64,000 nucleotides of DNA from Falsiroseomonas sp050563525 (GTDB taxonomy: Bacteria; Pseudomonadota; Alphaproteobacteria; Acetobacterales; Acetobacteraceae). A program made the position numbers and the translations under genes. Below, piece after piece: positions 53,254-62,367 of this stretch. The notes under the pieces are model-generated. The model was not told the origin of the DNA, searched no databases, and saw nothing but the letters and a program-made list of their open reading frames with translations. Positions within the stretch are counted from its first letter, which is position 1. Each line of letters begins with the position of its first letter. The stretch is taken from assembly GCF_050563525.1 (NCBI RefSeq), contig NZ_JBNXUN010000004.1:1-64000 (forward strand), in the 5' to 3' direction.

Positions 53254-54213
53254 ATGTTCCGACGTGCAATGATGGCCGCTGCGGCCGCGCTGACCCTGGC
53301 CGTCCCGGCTGCCGGGCAGGCGCAGGAAGCCTTCCCGACCCGCCCCGTCCAGGTCGTCCTGCCCTATCCGCCCGGCAATGCCATCGACCTGCTGGTTCGG
53401 GCGCTGGGCGCGGCGATGACGCCGCATCTCGGCCAGTCCGTGGTGGTGCTGAACCGCGATGGCGCGGCGGGCTCCGTCGGCTCGGCCTCCGTGGCGCGCT
53501 CGGCGCCGGATGGCTACACGCTGCTGTTCGTGCCGGCGCTGGTCGCCTCCGTCCTGCCGGTGATCCAGCCGACCTCCGGGTTGCAGGCCAATTCCTTCCG
53601 GCCGATCTGCCAGGTCTTCAACAACTCCATGGCGCTGATCGTGAAGCCGGACAGCCCGATCCGCACCCTGAGCGATCTGCAGGCGGCGGCCCGGGCCCGG
53701 CCGGGCCAGGTCACCTACGGCACGCTCGGCGTCACCTCCATCCCGCACCTCGCCATGGTGCAATGGGCGCAGACGGCGGGCGTCGAGGTGGAGCACGTGC
53801 CCTACCGAGCCGATGCCATGGTGATGACGGAAGTGCTGGCCGGCCGGATCGAGGTCGGCTCCATCGTGCTCGGCTCCGCCGCGGGGCGTGACGACCTGCG
53901 CGTGCTGGCCGTCTTCGACACGCAGCGCCACCCGGACTTCCCTAATGCCGCCACCGCCGTCGAACAGGGCTTCGATGTCTCGCCGGCCAGCTTCGGCGGG
54001 CTGTTCGCGCCGGCCGCCACGCCGCCGGATCGCATCGCGCGGATCGAGGCCGCCTGCGCCGCCGCCGCCGCGGGAGACAGCTACCGCGCCGCGGCCCGCA
54101 CCGGCTCGCAGCCGACGAACTTCTACCTCGGCGCCGCCGACTTCACGCGCCGGGTGCAGACCGATGTGGAACAGAAGGCCGGGCTGCTGCGCGGCCTGAC
54201 CATCAACCGGTAA
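53254..54213 (+). CDS. Bug-type substrate-binding protein
   Basis: A 319-residue periplasmic receptor with a signal peptide (MMAAAAALTLAVPAAGQAQE) and the family loops VQVVLPYPPGNAIDLLVRAL, VVVLNRDGAAGSVGSASVAR and VEHVPYRADAMVMTEVLAGR. It has GGGAGGACGA-like ribosome-binding sequence upstream of ATG 53254. It follows the dioxygenase gene by 60 bases on the same strand, so the two may share a message and substrate. Confidence 0.9.
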   Translation: MFRRAMMAAAAALTLAVPAAGQAQEAFPTRPVQVVLPYPPGNAIDLLVRALGAAMTPHLGQSVVVLNRDGAAGSVGSASVARSAPDGYTLLFVPALVASVLPVIQPTSGLQANSFRPICQVFNNSMALIVKPDSPIRTLSDLQAAARARPGQVTYGTLGVTSIPHLAMVQWAQTAGVEVEHVPYRADAMVMTEVLAGRIEVGSIVLGSAAGRDDLRVLAVFDTQRHPDFPNAATAVEQGFDVSPASFGGLFAPAATPPDRIARIEAACAAAAAGDSYRAAARTGSQPTNFYLGAADFTRRVQTDVEQKAGLLRGLTINR

Positions 54214-54214
54214 A

Positions 54215-54258
54215 GCATTTCCAGGCCCGGCGTCCGCGCCGGGCGACTCGGAAAATGC
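54215..54258. terminator. Bidirectional terminator hairpin
   Basis: GCCCGGCG (54225-54232) and CGCCGGGC (54237-54244) form a perfect 8-base stem with loop TCCG. The outer parts GCATTT (54215-54220) and AAATGC (54252-54257) pair as well. It sits between two convergent genes. Confidence 0.7.
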
Positions 54259-54276
54259 GCCTCTACCGGGCGGCCA

Positions 54277-55128
54277 TCAGCCGCCCGGCTCGAAGCCCTG
54301 CACACCGGAGCGGCTGGCCAGTTCCACGCTCTGCGCGAAGGCATCGCGCCGGGCGAGGTTGGTCGCCGCCAGACTGCGCAGGCGACCGACACCCTGTGGT
54401 GTCGTCGCCGGGATTTCGGCCTGCACGGTGAAGGCAGTGCCAAGCGCGTAGCCCGAGACGCCACCGCCCGCCTCAGCCAGCACGAAGCCGCCCGCCGCCC
54501 GGCGCAGGCTCACATCCCGCCCCGCCTCCAGCGTTGCGACCACCGGCGCCGTGCCATCCGGCCGGGCCCGTAGCGGCACGCTGGCCGAGGCGACCGCGCG
54601 CGTCGTCCCTGGCTGGGGCGCCCGCGCCGCGGCCAGCGCCGCCCGCGTGCCGGGTGCGGCGGCCTCGACCGCCTGTTCGATCCGCGCGCTGCGGGCGGCA
54701 ATCTGCTCGCGCGTCTGGCGGGCCTGTTCGACATCCCGGCGCAGCCGTCCTTCCGCCGCGCCCAGTCGGCGCGGCAGCTCCTCGGCCGGGAAGGCGCCGG
54801 AGCCGGCCTCGGCCCGGATTACCCGCACTTCCGTCCAGCGGCAATACAGCAGCGCATCGAAGGCGATCTGCAACCGCTCCAGCGCCGCATTTTCGCGCGC
54901 CAGCTCCGCCGCCAGCTCTTCCGCGGAGGGCGTGCCGGCTCGGCGCGGCGGCGTGCCGAACAGGTCCCCGGCCGAGACGAACACCACCACCTGCGGACCG
55001 CAGCTATCCTGTGGATCGGCGGCAGCCGCGCGGGCCGGGCCAGCGGGCGCAAGCGCACCCGGGGCGGCGCAGCCGGCGCCGAGGGCCAGGATGGCGCCGC
55101 CGATGACGGCCAGTCTGAACGCGCCCAA
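54277..55128 (-). CDS. Lipoprotein-like protein with coiled coil and SH3b-like domain
   Basis: A 283-residue protein with an N-terminal hydrophobic segment ending LALGAGCAAPG, a near-lipobox with Cys20. A helical middle part (~65-170) has heptad-like Glu/Arg/Ala spacing. Residues ~175-235 look like a bacterial SH3 domain: ASVPLRARPDGTAPVVATLE, then AGGGVSGYALGTAF. SH3b domains often bind cell-wall or cell-surface parts. The -3 position of the lipobox is Gly, slightly unusual, so acylation is likely but not sure. It stands alone, facing the Bug gene across a terminator. Confidence 0.6.
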   Translation of the reverse strand: MGAFRLAVIGGAILALGAGCAAPGALAPAGPARAAAADPQDSCGPQVVVFVSAGDLFGTPPRRAGTPSAEELAAELARENAALERLQIAFDALLYCRWTEVRVIRAEAGSGAFPAEELPRRLGAAEGRLRRDVEQARQTREQIAARSARIEQAVEAAAPGTRAALAAARAPQPGTTRAVASASVPLRARPDGTAPVVATLEAGRDVSLRRAAGGFVLAEAGGGVSGYALGTAFTVQAEIPATTPQGVGRLRSLAATNLARRDAFAQSVELASRSGVQGFEPGG

Positions 55129-55214
55129 GGCTATCTCCTGCCGATTTCCGGCAGGACCGTCGCACTGCCGGGCACAGGCGTCGAGGCCGGCCCGGTTTCA
55201 CCCGCTTCACGCGC

Positions 55215-56426
55215 TCAGTGCAGCGCCTCGCAGAAGCCGCGGATGCGACGGCAGGCATCGTCGAGCAGCGCATCGGCGGCGGCGAAGCTGATGCGGAAAT
55301 GGCCTGGGAACATGAACGCTGAACCCTGCACCGTCGCGACGCCGGCCTCCGACAGCAGTGCCAGCACGAAATCCCAATCATTCCCGATCCGCGTGCCGGC
55401 GGCGGTGGTGCGGCCGATGCAGGCGGTCATGTCCGGGAAGGCGTAGAAGGCGCCTTCCGGCAGGTGGCAGCGCAGATGCGGGGTCGCGTTCAGCGCCGCC
55501 ACCACGCGGTCGCGCCGCGCCTCGTAGACCTGGCGCATCGCCTCCGTCGCCTCCTGCGGCCCCTCCAGCGCCGCCACCGCGGCGGCCTGGGCGATGGAAC
55601 AGGTGTTGGAGGTGCTCTGGCCCTGCAGCTTGTCCATCGCCTTGATGATGTGGCGCGGCGCGCCGCCGAAGCCGATGCGCCAGCCGGTCATCGCATACGC
55701 CTTGGAACAGCCGTTCATCGTCAGCGTGCGGTCGCGTAGCCGCGGTTCCACCTGTGCGAAGGTGGCGAATTGGCGACCGTCGAAGATCAGCTTCTCGTAG
55801 ATGTCGTCGGTCAGGATGTGGACCTGTGGATGGCGCAGCAGCACGTCGCACAGCCCGCGCAGTTCCTCCGCACTGTAGGTCGCGCCGGTTGGGTTCGACG
55901 GCGTGTTGACGATCAGCCACTTCGTGCGCGGCGTGATGGCCGCTTCCAATTGCTCCGGCGCCAGCTTGAAGCCCTGGTTCGGGCCGCAGGGCAGCAGCAC
56001 CGGCGTGCCATCGGCCAGCCCGACGATATCCGGATAGGACACCCAGCAGGGCGTCGGGATGATGACCTCGTCGCCGGCATTGATGGTGGCGATCAGCGCA
56101 TCGTAGATCACCTGCTTGCCGCCGGTGCCGACCAGGATTTCGTCCGGCGCGTAGTCCAGCCCGTTGTCGCGCTTGAATTTTACTGCCACGGCGCGGCGCA
56201 GGGCCAGCGTGCCGGAGATGTCGGTGTAGCGCGTCTGGTTGGCCTGGATGGCGGCGATGGCCGCGTCCTTGATGTGCTGCGGCGTGTCGAAATCCGGCTC
56301 GCCGGAGGAGATCGCCAGCACGTCGCGGCCCTCCGCCTTCAGCGCCTGGGCGCGCTGGCGCATGGCCGTGGTCAGCGACGGCTGGATGCGGTTCAGCCGG
56401 TCCGCGATGATCGAGGAAGCGCTCAT
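55215..56426 (-). CDS. Class I aspartate/aromatic-type aminotransferase
   Basis: A 403-residue PLP fold-type I enzyme of the AatA (Ib) subgroup. GEPDFDTP (~42-49), NTPSNPTGATYS with the conserved Asn, DDIYEKLIF with Asp207-Asp208 and Tyr210, and MNGCSKAYAMTGWRIGFGG with Lys242 as the PLP lysine. It interconverts an amino acid and its 2-oxo acid with glutamate/oxoglutarate or similar. It starts one base after the stop of the Bug gene, so it is the last gene of the hydantoinase operon; the substrate may be the amino acid released there. Confidence 0.88.
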   Translation of the reverse strand: MSASSIIADRLNRIQPSLTTAMRQRAQALKAEGRDVLAISSGEPDFDTPQHIKDAAIAAIQANQTRYTDISGTLALRRAVAVKFKRDNGLDYAPDEILVGTGGKQVIYDALIATINAGDEVIIPTPCWVSYPDIVGLADGTPVLLPCGPNQGFKLAPEQLEAAITPRTKWLIVNTPSNPTGATYSAEELRGLCDVLLRHPQVHILTDDIYEKLIFDGRQFATFAQVEPRLRDRTLTMNGCSKAYAMTGWRIGFGGAPRHIIKAMDKLQGQSTSNTCSIAQAAAVAALEGPQEATEAMRQVYEARRDRVVAALNATPHLRCHLPEGAFYAFPDMTACIGRTTAAGTRIGNDWDFVLALLSEAGVATVQGSAFMFPGHFRISFAAADALLDDACRRIRGFCEALH

Positions 56427-56427
56427 C

Positions 56428-57429
56428 TCAGCGCGCCAGGCTCAGCCGCGCGCGGGCGACGATATCCTTGAATTTCGCGAACTCGCCGGCGACGAAGGCG
56501 GCCGTCGTGGCGGGCGTGCTGTCGCTGACGGCGTCGATGCCGGCGGTGGCCAGCCGCGCCTTCACATCGGGCATCGCCAGCACCTGGTTCGCAGTCGCGT
56601 TCAGCTTCTCCACCACCGCGGCCGGCATGCCCTTCGGGCCGAGCATGACGTTCCAGGTGCTCGCCGCGAAGCCGTCCAGCCCAGCTTCCTGCATCGTCGG
56701 CACGTCCGGGAACAATGGGTGGCGCTGCGCCGTGCCCATGCCGATGATGCGGAACAGCCCATCCCGCGCTGCCGCGGCCAGCGAACCCAAGGGCTCCCAG
56801 CCATACTGCACCTCGCCCTTGGTCAGCGCCTCCACCAGCGGGGCGCCGCCGCGATAGGGGATGTGCTCGGCGCGCAGCCCGCCGGCGGACAGGTTCATCA
56901 ACTCCCCAGCCAAATGCCCGACGCTGCCCGACCCCGAACTGCCCCAGCTCGCCTGGCCGGGGTTGGCCCGCAGCGCCGCGATCAGCGATTGCGGATCGCG
57001 GTGCGGCGAGGCATTCGGCACCGCGAGCGCGATCGGCGCCCGCCCCAGCACCGCAATGGCGGTGAAGTCCGCGATCGGGTCATAGGGCGTGGTGTCCGGC
57101 TGCAAGGCAGGCACGGTGCCGTGCGTGGAGGGCGTGGCCAGCAGGATGGCGTGGCCATCCGCCGGCTGCCGCCGCACATGGTCGCTGCCGATGGTGCCAC
57201 CGGCACCGGCACGATTTTCCACCACCATGCGCGCGCCGACGCCCAGCAGCGGGGCCATACGGTCCGCCACCAGCCGCGCCAGCAGATCCGCGGACCCGCC
57301 GGCGGGGAAGGGGATGGTGAAGCTGATCACCCGATCCGGCCAGCCGGCCCCCTGCGCCCAGGCTTGTGCCCCGACCTGCGCGAAGGGGGTGGCGGCCAGC
57401 CCGGCGAGGGCAAAGCGACGGGTGATCAT
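56428..57429 (-). CDS. Bug-type substrate-binding protein
   Basis: A 333-residue periplasmic receptor with an RR-start signal peptide (MITRRFALAGLAATPFAQVG, cleavage near AWAQG). Loops: ISFTIPFPAGGSADLLARLV, MVVENRAGAGGTIGSDHVRR, and EHIPYRGGAPLVEALTKGEV. It is the second of two Bug genes in tandem, between another receptor and the aminotransferase. Duplication within the cluster suggests either two ligands or divergence after duplication. Confidence 0.9.
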   Translation of the reverse strand: MITRRFALAGLAATPFAQVGAQAWAQGAGWPDRVISFTIPFPAGGSADLLARLVADRMAPLLGVGARMVVENRAGAGGTIGSDHVRRQPADGHAILLATPSTHGTVPALQPDTTPYDPIADFTAIAVLGRAPIALAVPNASPHRDPQSLIAALRANPGQASWGSSGSGSVGHLAGELMNLSAGGLRAEHIPYRGGAPLVEALTKGEVQYGWEPLGSLAAAARDGLFRIIGMGTAQRHPLFPDVPTMQEAGLDGFAASTWNVMLGPKGMPAAVVEKLNATANQVLAMPDVKARLATAGIDAVSDSTPATTAAFVAGEFAKFKDIVARARLSLAR

Positions 57430-57441
57430 GGCGGAAATCCT

Positions 57442-58425
57442 TCAGCCCAGGGTGATGTTCTGGCTGCGGATGATCTCGCCCCACTTGGCCAGCTCCTCCG
57501 TCCAGTAGCTGTCCAGCTCGGCCGGGGTGCTGCCGATCGGCTCGATCCCCAGCCCGATGATCTTGCGCCGCGTCTCCGCATCCGCCAGCGCCTTCTGCAA
57601 GGACGCCGAGAGCCGCGTGACGATGGGCGCCGGCGTGCCGGCCGGCAGCAGCATGATGACATCGGTCGAGGATGCGAAGCCCGGTACCCCGGCCTCCGCC
57701 AGTGTCGGCACGTCGGAGGCCAGCTGCGAACGCTCCGCCGTGCTGACGCCGAGCAGCTTCAGCTGGCCGGTCGGGCGGAAGGGCAGGGCGGTGACGAGAT
57801 CGACGAAGGACATCGCGACCTCCCCGGCCAGCAGGCCCTGCGCCGAGGGGCCGCCGCCACGATACGGCACATGCAGCAGGCGGATGCCGGCCTTGGCCTG
57901 CAACAGCTCCGTCGCCAGGTGGCTGCTCGCGCCGATGCCGGCGGAGGAATAGGTCACCTCGCCCGGCTTCGACTTCGCGTAGGCGATCAGTTCCGCCACG
58001 TTGCTCACGGGTACCGAGGGATGCACGCACAGCGCCTGCGCGCTGCGCGCCACCAGGCTGAGCCCGGTGAAAGCGGCGCGGTTGTCGTAGGGCAGGCTGC
58101 GCATCAGGTGCGGCGCGATGGCGTAGGTGCTGTTGGTGCCGAGCAGGAAGGTGTAGCCATCGGGCCGCGCGCGGGCGACATGGCCATGGCCCACGGTGCC
58201 GGAGGCGCCGCCGCGATTCTCCACCACCACCGGCTGGCCGAGGTCGGCCGCCATGGTCTGCGCCAGCAGCCGGCCGAGGGTGTCGGTGGACCCACCCGCC
58301 GCCCAGGGGATCACCAGCGTGACCGGACGCGATGGGAACACGTCCTGCGCCGCCGCGATTCGCGACACCGTTGCAAAGGCGGGCAGCGCGAGGCCGGCTG
58401 CCAGAAGGGAACGACGCGTCGCCAT
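57442..58425 (-). CDS. Bug-type substrate-binding protein
   Basis: A 327-residue receptor: signal peptide MATRRSLLAAGLALPAFATV..AAAQ; loops LVIPWAAGGSTDTLGRLLAQ, VVVENRGGASGTVGHGHVAR, and HVPYRGGGPSAQGLLAGEVA. It lies 12 bases before the second Bug gene and 108 bases after hyuA on the same strand. It may deliver a hydantoin, a carbamoyl amino acid or a related cyclic amide to the hydantoinase; this is inferred from the cluster. Confidence 0.9.
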   Translation of the reverse strand: MATRRSLLAAGLALPAFATVSRIAAAQDVFPSRPVTLVIPWAAGGSTDTLGRLLAQTMAADLGQPVVVENRGGASGTVGHGHVARARPDGYTFLLGTNSTYAIAPHLMRSLPYDNRAAFTGLSLVARSAQALCVHPSVPVSNVAELIAYAKSKPGEVTYSSAGIGASSHLATELLQAKAGIRLLHVPYRGGGPSAQGLLAGEVAMSFVDLVTALPFRPTGQLKLLGVSTAERSQLASDVPTLAEAGVPGFASSTDVIMLLPAGTPAPIVTRLSASLQKALADAETRRKIIGLGIEPIGSTPAELDSYWTEELAKWGEIIRSQNITLG

Positions 58426-58533
58426 GGTCCGGTCTCCGTTGTCGCCGCGTGCGGCGTTGATGTTGCCGTGCTGCCTGCGCAGTCCCTGTCGGTGGCGCTT
58501 CTTGGTGGCGCCACCTTGTTCAGTATTGCCCGC

Positions 58534-60636
58534 TCAGGGCAGTTCGACGACCAGATTTCGGAAGGCATCGACCGAAACCCGGGCATCCGGCCCGATGACG
58601 CAGGTGGATTCGCGTTCCTCCACCAGCGCCGGGCCGGTGAAGCTGGCGCCGGGGGCCAAGGCGTAGCGGTCATAGACCTGGCAGGGCAGCCACCCCGCGC
58701 CCTCGAACAGCACCTCCCGCACGCCACGCCGTGCCTGGGTGGCATCGGTGAAGGAGTCGGTGGCGGTGTTGGCGACCTCGGCGAGCTGGATGTCACGGCC
58801 AGGCGCGAGGCAGGCGACGCGCCAGGACAGCGCCTCGATCGGCAGGTCGGTCAACGCGCGGCCGAAGCGCTCCCGGTAGCTGGTGAAGAAGCTTTCCCGG
58901 ATCGCCGGCAGGTCGGCGGCCGTGAGCTTCATCGCCGGCAGCTTCACGGGAATCTCGAAGCCCTGGCCGACATGGCGCATGTCGGCGGCGGGCAGGGCTG
59001 TGATGCGGTCCGGGTCGGCACCGGTCTCCAGCAGCAAGGCGCGGCCTTCCTCGGCCATCTGCGCCAGCAGGCCATTCACGTGGTTCCAGTCCAGCCGCTC
59101 CAGCCGCCCGACATGGCTGCGCACCAGGTCGGTCGCGGGCGGCGCCACCAGGAAGCCGAGCGCCGAGGCGACGCCAGCCCCCAGCGGCACCAGCATCCGC
59201 TTCATCTTCAACAATCGCGCCAGGTCGTAGGAGTGCACCGGCCCGGCGCCGCCAAAGGCGATCAGCGTGTAGCGGCGCGGATCGCGCCCCTTCTCCGCCA
59301 GGTGCATGCGTGTCGCCGCCGCCATCGTCTCGTCCACGATGCGGCGGATGCCGAGCGCCGCCATGTCATGCGTCACGCCGAGGTTCTGGGCGATGCCCGT
59401 CTCGATCGCGCGCCGTACCGCGCCGGGGTCCAGCGCCATCTCACCGCCGAGGAAGTACTTCGGATCCAGCCGGCCGAGTACCAGGTCGCCATCCGTCACG
59501 GTGGGTTCCGTGCCGCCGCGCCCGTAGCAGATCGGCCCCGGCTTCGCCCCCGCGCTGCGCGGCCCGACCTTCATCAGGCCGGAGGCCGAATCCACGCGGG
59601 AGATGCTGCCGCCACCGGCGCCGATCTCGATCATGTCCACCACCGAGACCTTCAGCGGCAGGCCGGAGCCCTTCTGGAAGCGCCGCACGCGGCCCGCCTC
59701 GAAGTCGAATTTGCGGTCCGGCGACGCGTTCTCCACCAGGCACATCTTCGCCGTGGTGCCGCCCATGTCGAAGGAGACGACGTGGTTCTCGCCCGTGAGG
59801 CGCGCCAGGAAGGACGCCGCCATGGCGCCCGCCGCGGGGCCGGATTCGATCAGGCGGATGGGAAATTCCTTGGCGTCCCGCACCGCCGCGATGCCGCCGC
59901 CAGACAGCATCACATGCAGCCGCCCGACGAAGCCGAGCGCGGCGAGATCCGCCTCCAGCTTGTCGAGGTAGCGGCGCATCAGCGGCTGGACATAGGCGTT
60001 GGCGCAGGCGGTGCTGGTACGCTCGAACTCGCGGATTTCCGGCGCAACGCGGGAAGACAGCGACAGAGGCAGGCCGGGGTACATCTCTGCCACGATCTCG
60101 CCGGCGCGCACCTCGTGCCGGTCCGCGTGGTAGGCGTGCAGGAAGGCGATCGCCAGCGCCTCGATTTTTTCGGCCTCGACCAGCCGCGTGACGGCTTCGC
60201 GCACCGCGTCCTCGTCCAGCGGCAGCAGCGTCGTACCATGCACGTCGATGCGTTCCGGAATCTCCAGCCTCCGGTGCCGCGGCACCAGCGTCGGTGGCGC
60301 TTCCAGGTACAGGTCGTACAGGTCGTAGCGCGTCTCCCGCCCGATCTCGATGACGTCCCGGAAGCCGGCGGTGGTCAGCAGGCCGACGGTGGCGCCGGTG
60401 CGCTCGATGATGGTGTTGGTCACCAGCGTGGTGCCGTGCACGATGCTGTGCAGGTCTGCGGGCTTCAGGCCCGTCTCATCCAGCAGGCGGACCACGCCGG
60501 CGATGATCGCCTCGCTGGGATCGTCCGGCGTGGTCAGCCGCTTGCCGGTGGCGACGAGCTTCCTTGCCGGATCATGCAGCACGAAGTCGGTGAAGGTGCC
60601 GCCGACATCGACCCCGATGCGTGCCGTGCCGCTCAT
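58534..60636 (-). CDS. hyuA: Hydantoinase/oxoprolinase subunit A
   Basis: A 700-residue HyuA-type protein. RIGVDVGGTFTDFVLHD (~5-21) and FDMGGTTAKMCLV (~293-305) are the two halves of the actin-like ATP site. IVHGTTLVTNTIIERTGATV, ETRYDLYDL and AFGGAGPVHSYDLARLL are further family motifs. Such subunits hydrolyse ATP to open a cyclic amide such as 5-oxoproline or N-methylhydantoin, with HyuB. The start overlaps the HyuB stop (ATGA at 60636-60633), with GTGGAGG upstream. All motifs appear intact. Related acetone or acetophenone carboxylases cannot be excluded. Confidence 0.9.
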   Translation of the reverse strand: MSGTARIGVDVGGTFTDFVLHDPARKLVATGKRLTTPDDPSEAIIAGVVRLLDETGLKPADLHSIVHGTTLVTNTIIERTGATVGLLTTAGFRDVIEIGRETRYDLYDLYLEAPPTLVPRHRRLEIPERIDVHGTTLLPLDEDAVREAVTRLVEAEKIEALAIAFLHAYHADRHEVRAGEIVAEMYPGLPLSLSSRVAPEIREFERTSTACANAYVQPLMRRYLDKLEADLAALGFVGRLHVMLSGGGIAAVRDAKEFPIRLIESGPAAGAMAASFLARLTGENHVVSFDMGGTTAKMCLVENASPDRKFDFEAGRVRRFQKGSGLPLKVSVVDMIEIGAGGGSISRVDSASGLMKVGPRSAGAKPGPICYGRGGTEPTVTDGDLVLGRLDPKYFLGGEMALDPGAVRRAIETGIAQNLGVTHDMAALGIRRIVDETMAAATRMHLAEKGRDPRRYTLIAFGGAGPVHSYDLARLLKMKRMLVPLGAGVASALGFLVAPPATDLVRSHVGRLERLDWNHVNGLLAQMAEEGRALLLETGADPDRITALPAADMRHVGQGFEIPVKLPAMKLTAADLPAIRESFFTSYRERFGRALTDLPIEALSWRVACLAPGRDIQLAEVANTATDSFTDATQARRGVREVLFEGAGWLPCQVYDRYALAPGASFTGPALVEERESTCVIGPDARVSVDAFRNLVVELP

Positions 60637-62276
60637 GCCTCCACCCCGTAGTCGCGCAGCGCGGCTTCCGCCGTGACGTAGCCATCGCGAATATCCGCGC
60701 GCACGGCGTCCGGGTCGCGCAGCTTCGGGTCGCCGAAGCCGCCGCCGCCGGGATACAGCAGCGTCACGCGCCGCCCGGTCTCGACTCCGGTGCGCGATTT
60801 CGGATGCGGCCTGGTGCCGTCGTCGATCTCGATCACAGCCGGTGCGCCCGGGCCGCCGCCCAACAATCCCTGCGCCGGATGGTCGCGCCGGTCCGACAAC
60901 AGCGAAAGTCGCACCGCCGCCGGCGTCCGTACCTCGATCTCGGCTTCCTGCCCCAGCCCGCCGCGGAACCGCCCGGCGCCGCCAGAATCGGCCCGAAGCT
61001 GCTTTCGCCAGACCAGCAGCGGCGCGACGCTCTCATACGCCTCGATGGAGCCCGCGCCGACATTGGTCGGGAAGGCCGTGGTCGGCAACCCGTCCCGATG
61101 CGGGCAGGCGCCCATGCCGCCGCTCGCGAACAGAACCTGGGAGAAGCGGTCGCCATTCTGGTCCAGGCCGGAGAACAGCGCGCGCATCGTCGGCGCCCCG
61201 CCGCATTCCGCCATGACGCGATCCGGCAGCACATCCGCCAGTGCCTTGTAGATGGCGCCCGCCAGAAGATGCCCGGTGAGCTGCCTCGCGCTGCACGGGG
61301 CAGGGAAGCGCGGGTTGAGGATCGAGCCCTCCGGCGCCGCCACGGTGATGGCGCGGTAGCTGCCCTCGTTGCGCGGCGTGAAGGGGTCCAGCGCACACTT
61401 CACCGGATACACCGAATAGGCGTGCGTGTAGTTCATCACGCAGTTGATGCCACGGTCGATCTGCGGCGAAGTGCCGGCGAAGTCGATATGCATCGTCTCG
61501 CCGCTCACGGACACGCGGCAGACGATGCGCGTCACCTGCTCGTCGAAGCCATCGGCCTCCAGCACCGACTCGTACGTGCCGTCCGGCACCTCCGCGATGG
61601 CGCGGCGCATCGCCAGGTCGGCGCGGCTCTGCAACGCCTCCGACAATCCCTGCAGGTCGGCGAGGCCGGTGTCGTCCAGGAATTCCGCCAGCCGCCGAAC
61701 CGCCACCTGGTTTGCGACCACCTGCGCCTCCAGGTCGCCCATCACCGGGCCCGGAATGCGCACATTGGCGCTGAGCAACTCCACCAGATCCGCGTTGCGC
61801 TCCCCCGCGCGATACAGGCGCGACGGCGGGATTCGGATGCCTTCCTCGTACAGCTCCCGGCAATCCGCCGACCACAGCGCGCCGCCGACATCCGGCGAAT
61901 GTGCGATGGAGCCGGCGAAGCCGACGATCGTCCCACCATGGAAGATAGGCGACACCGCCGTGAAGTCCGGCAGGTGCCCGGTCGCCAGGAACGGATCGTT
62001 GGTGATCACGCAATCACCCGGCTGCCAGGTCTCGATCGGGAAGCGCTGGAGAAAGTGCTTCGTCGTCTTCGGCAGGATGCAGGAGAAGGAGGCGATGCCG
62101 CCGGTATTCTCCGAGATCGAATCCCCGTTCCGGTCCATCAGCACCGTCGCGTAGTCGTTGGACTCCCGCACGATGGTCGAGAACGCCGTGCGCAGCAGGC
62201 CGGTCGCGGCCTCGTCGGCGATGGAGATCAGGCGGCTCCAATAGACCTCGAGGGTGATCGGATCGAACTCGTCCAA
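60633..62276 (-). CDS. hyuB: Hydantoinase/oxoprolinase subunit B
   Basis: A 547-residue HyuB-type protein. Motifs: DEFDPITLEVYWSRLISIAD, CVITNDPFLATGHLPDFTAV (the metal-binding Asp/His part), FAGSIAHSPDVGG, and TPRNEGSYRAITVAAPEGSI. Translation starts at TTG 62276, with GGAGG 7 bases upstream. It pairs with HyuA to form the two-subunit enzyme and is first in the operon hyuB-hyuA-Bug-Bug-aminotransferase. The LysR gene is divergent with a 91-base gap, so that regulator probably controls the operon. Confidence 0.9.
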   Translation of the reverse strand: MDEFDPITLEVYWSRLISIADEAATGLLRTAFSTIVRESNDYATVLMDRNGDSISENTGGIASFSCILPKTTKHFLQRFPIETWQPGDCVITNDPFLATGHLPDFTAVSPIFHGGTIVGFAGSIAHSPDVGGALWSADCRELYEEGIRIPPSRLYRAGERNADLVELLSANVRIPGPVMGDLEAQVVANQVAVRRLAEFLDDTGLADLQGLSEALQSRADLAMRRAIAEVPDGTYESVLEADGFDEQVTRIVCRVSVSGETMHIDFAGTSPQIDRGINCVMNYTHAYSVYPVKCALDPFTPRNEGSYRAITVAAPEGSILNPRFPAPCSARQLTGHLLAGAIYKALADVLPDRVMAECGGAPTMRALFSGLDQNGDRFSQVLFASGGMGACPHRDGLPTTAFPTNVGAGSIEAYESVAPLLVWRKQLRADSGGAGRFRGGLGQEAEIEVRTPAAVRLSLLSDRRDHPAQGLLGGGPGAPAVIEIDDGTRPHPKSRTGVETGRRVTLLYPGGGGFGDPKLRDPDAVRADIRDGYVTAEAALRDYGVEA

Positions 62277-62367
62277 GGCGCGGCCTCCAGCAGGGCGAAG
62301 CGAAACGCTAGTCGGCCCGAAACAACGCGTCCAATATCAAACACGTCTCCCACGATAGGCGTTCGAT

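Noticed and set aside
56239..60651. A 1470-codon open frame on the plus strand
   Set aside because: It runs antisense to the aminotransferase, two Bug genes and hyuA, all of which have family motifs. Long antisense frames are expected at this GC; its product is rich in Arg, Gln, His and Gly with no domain.
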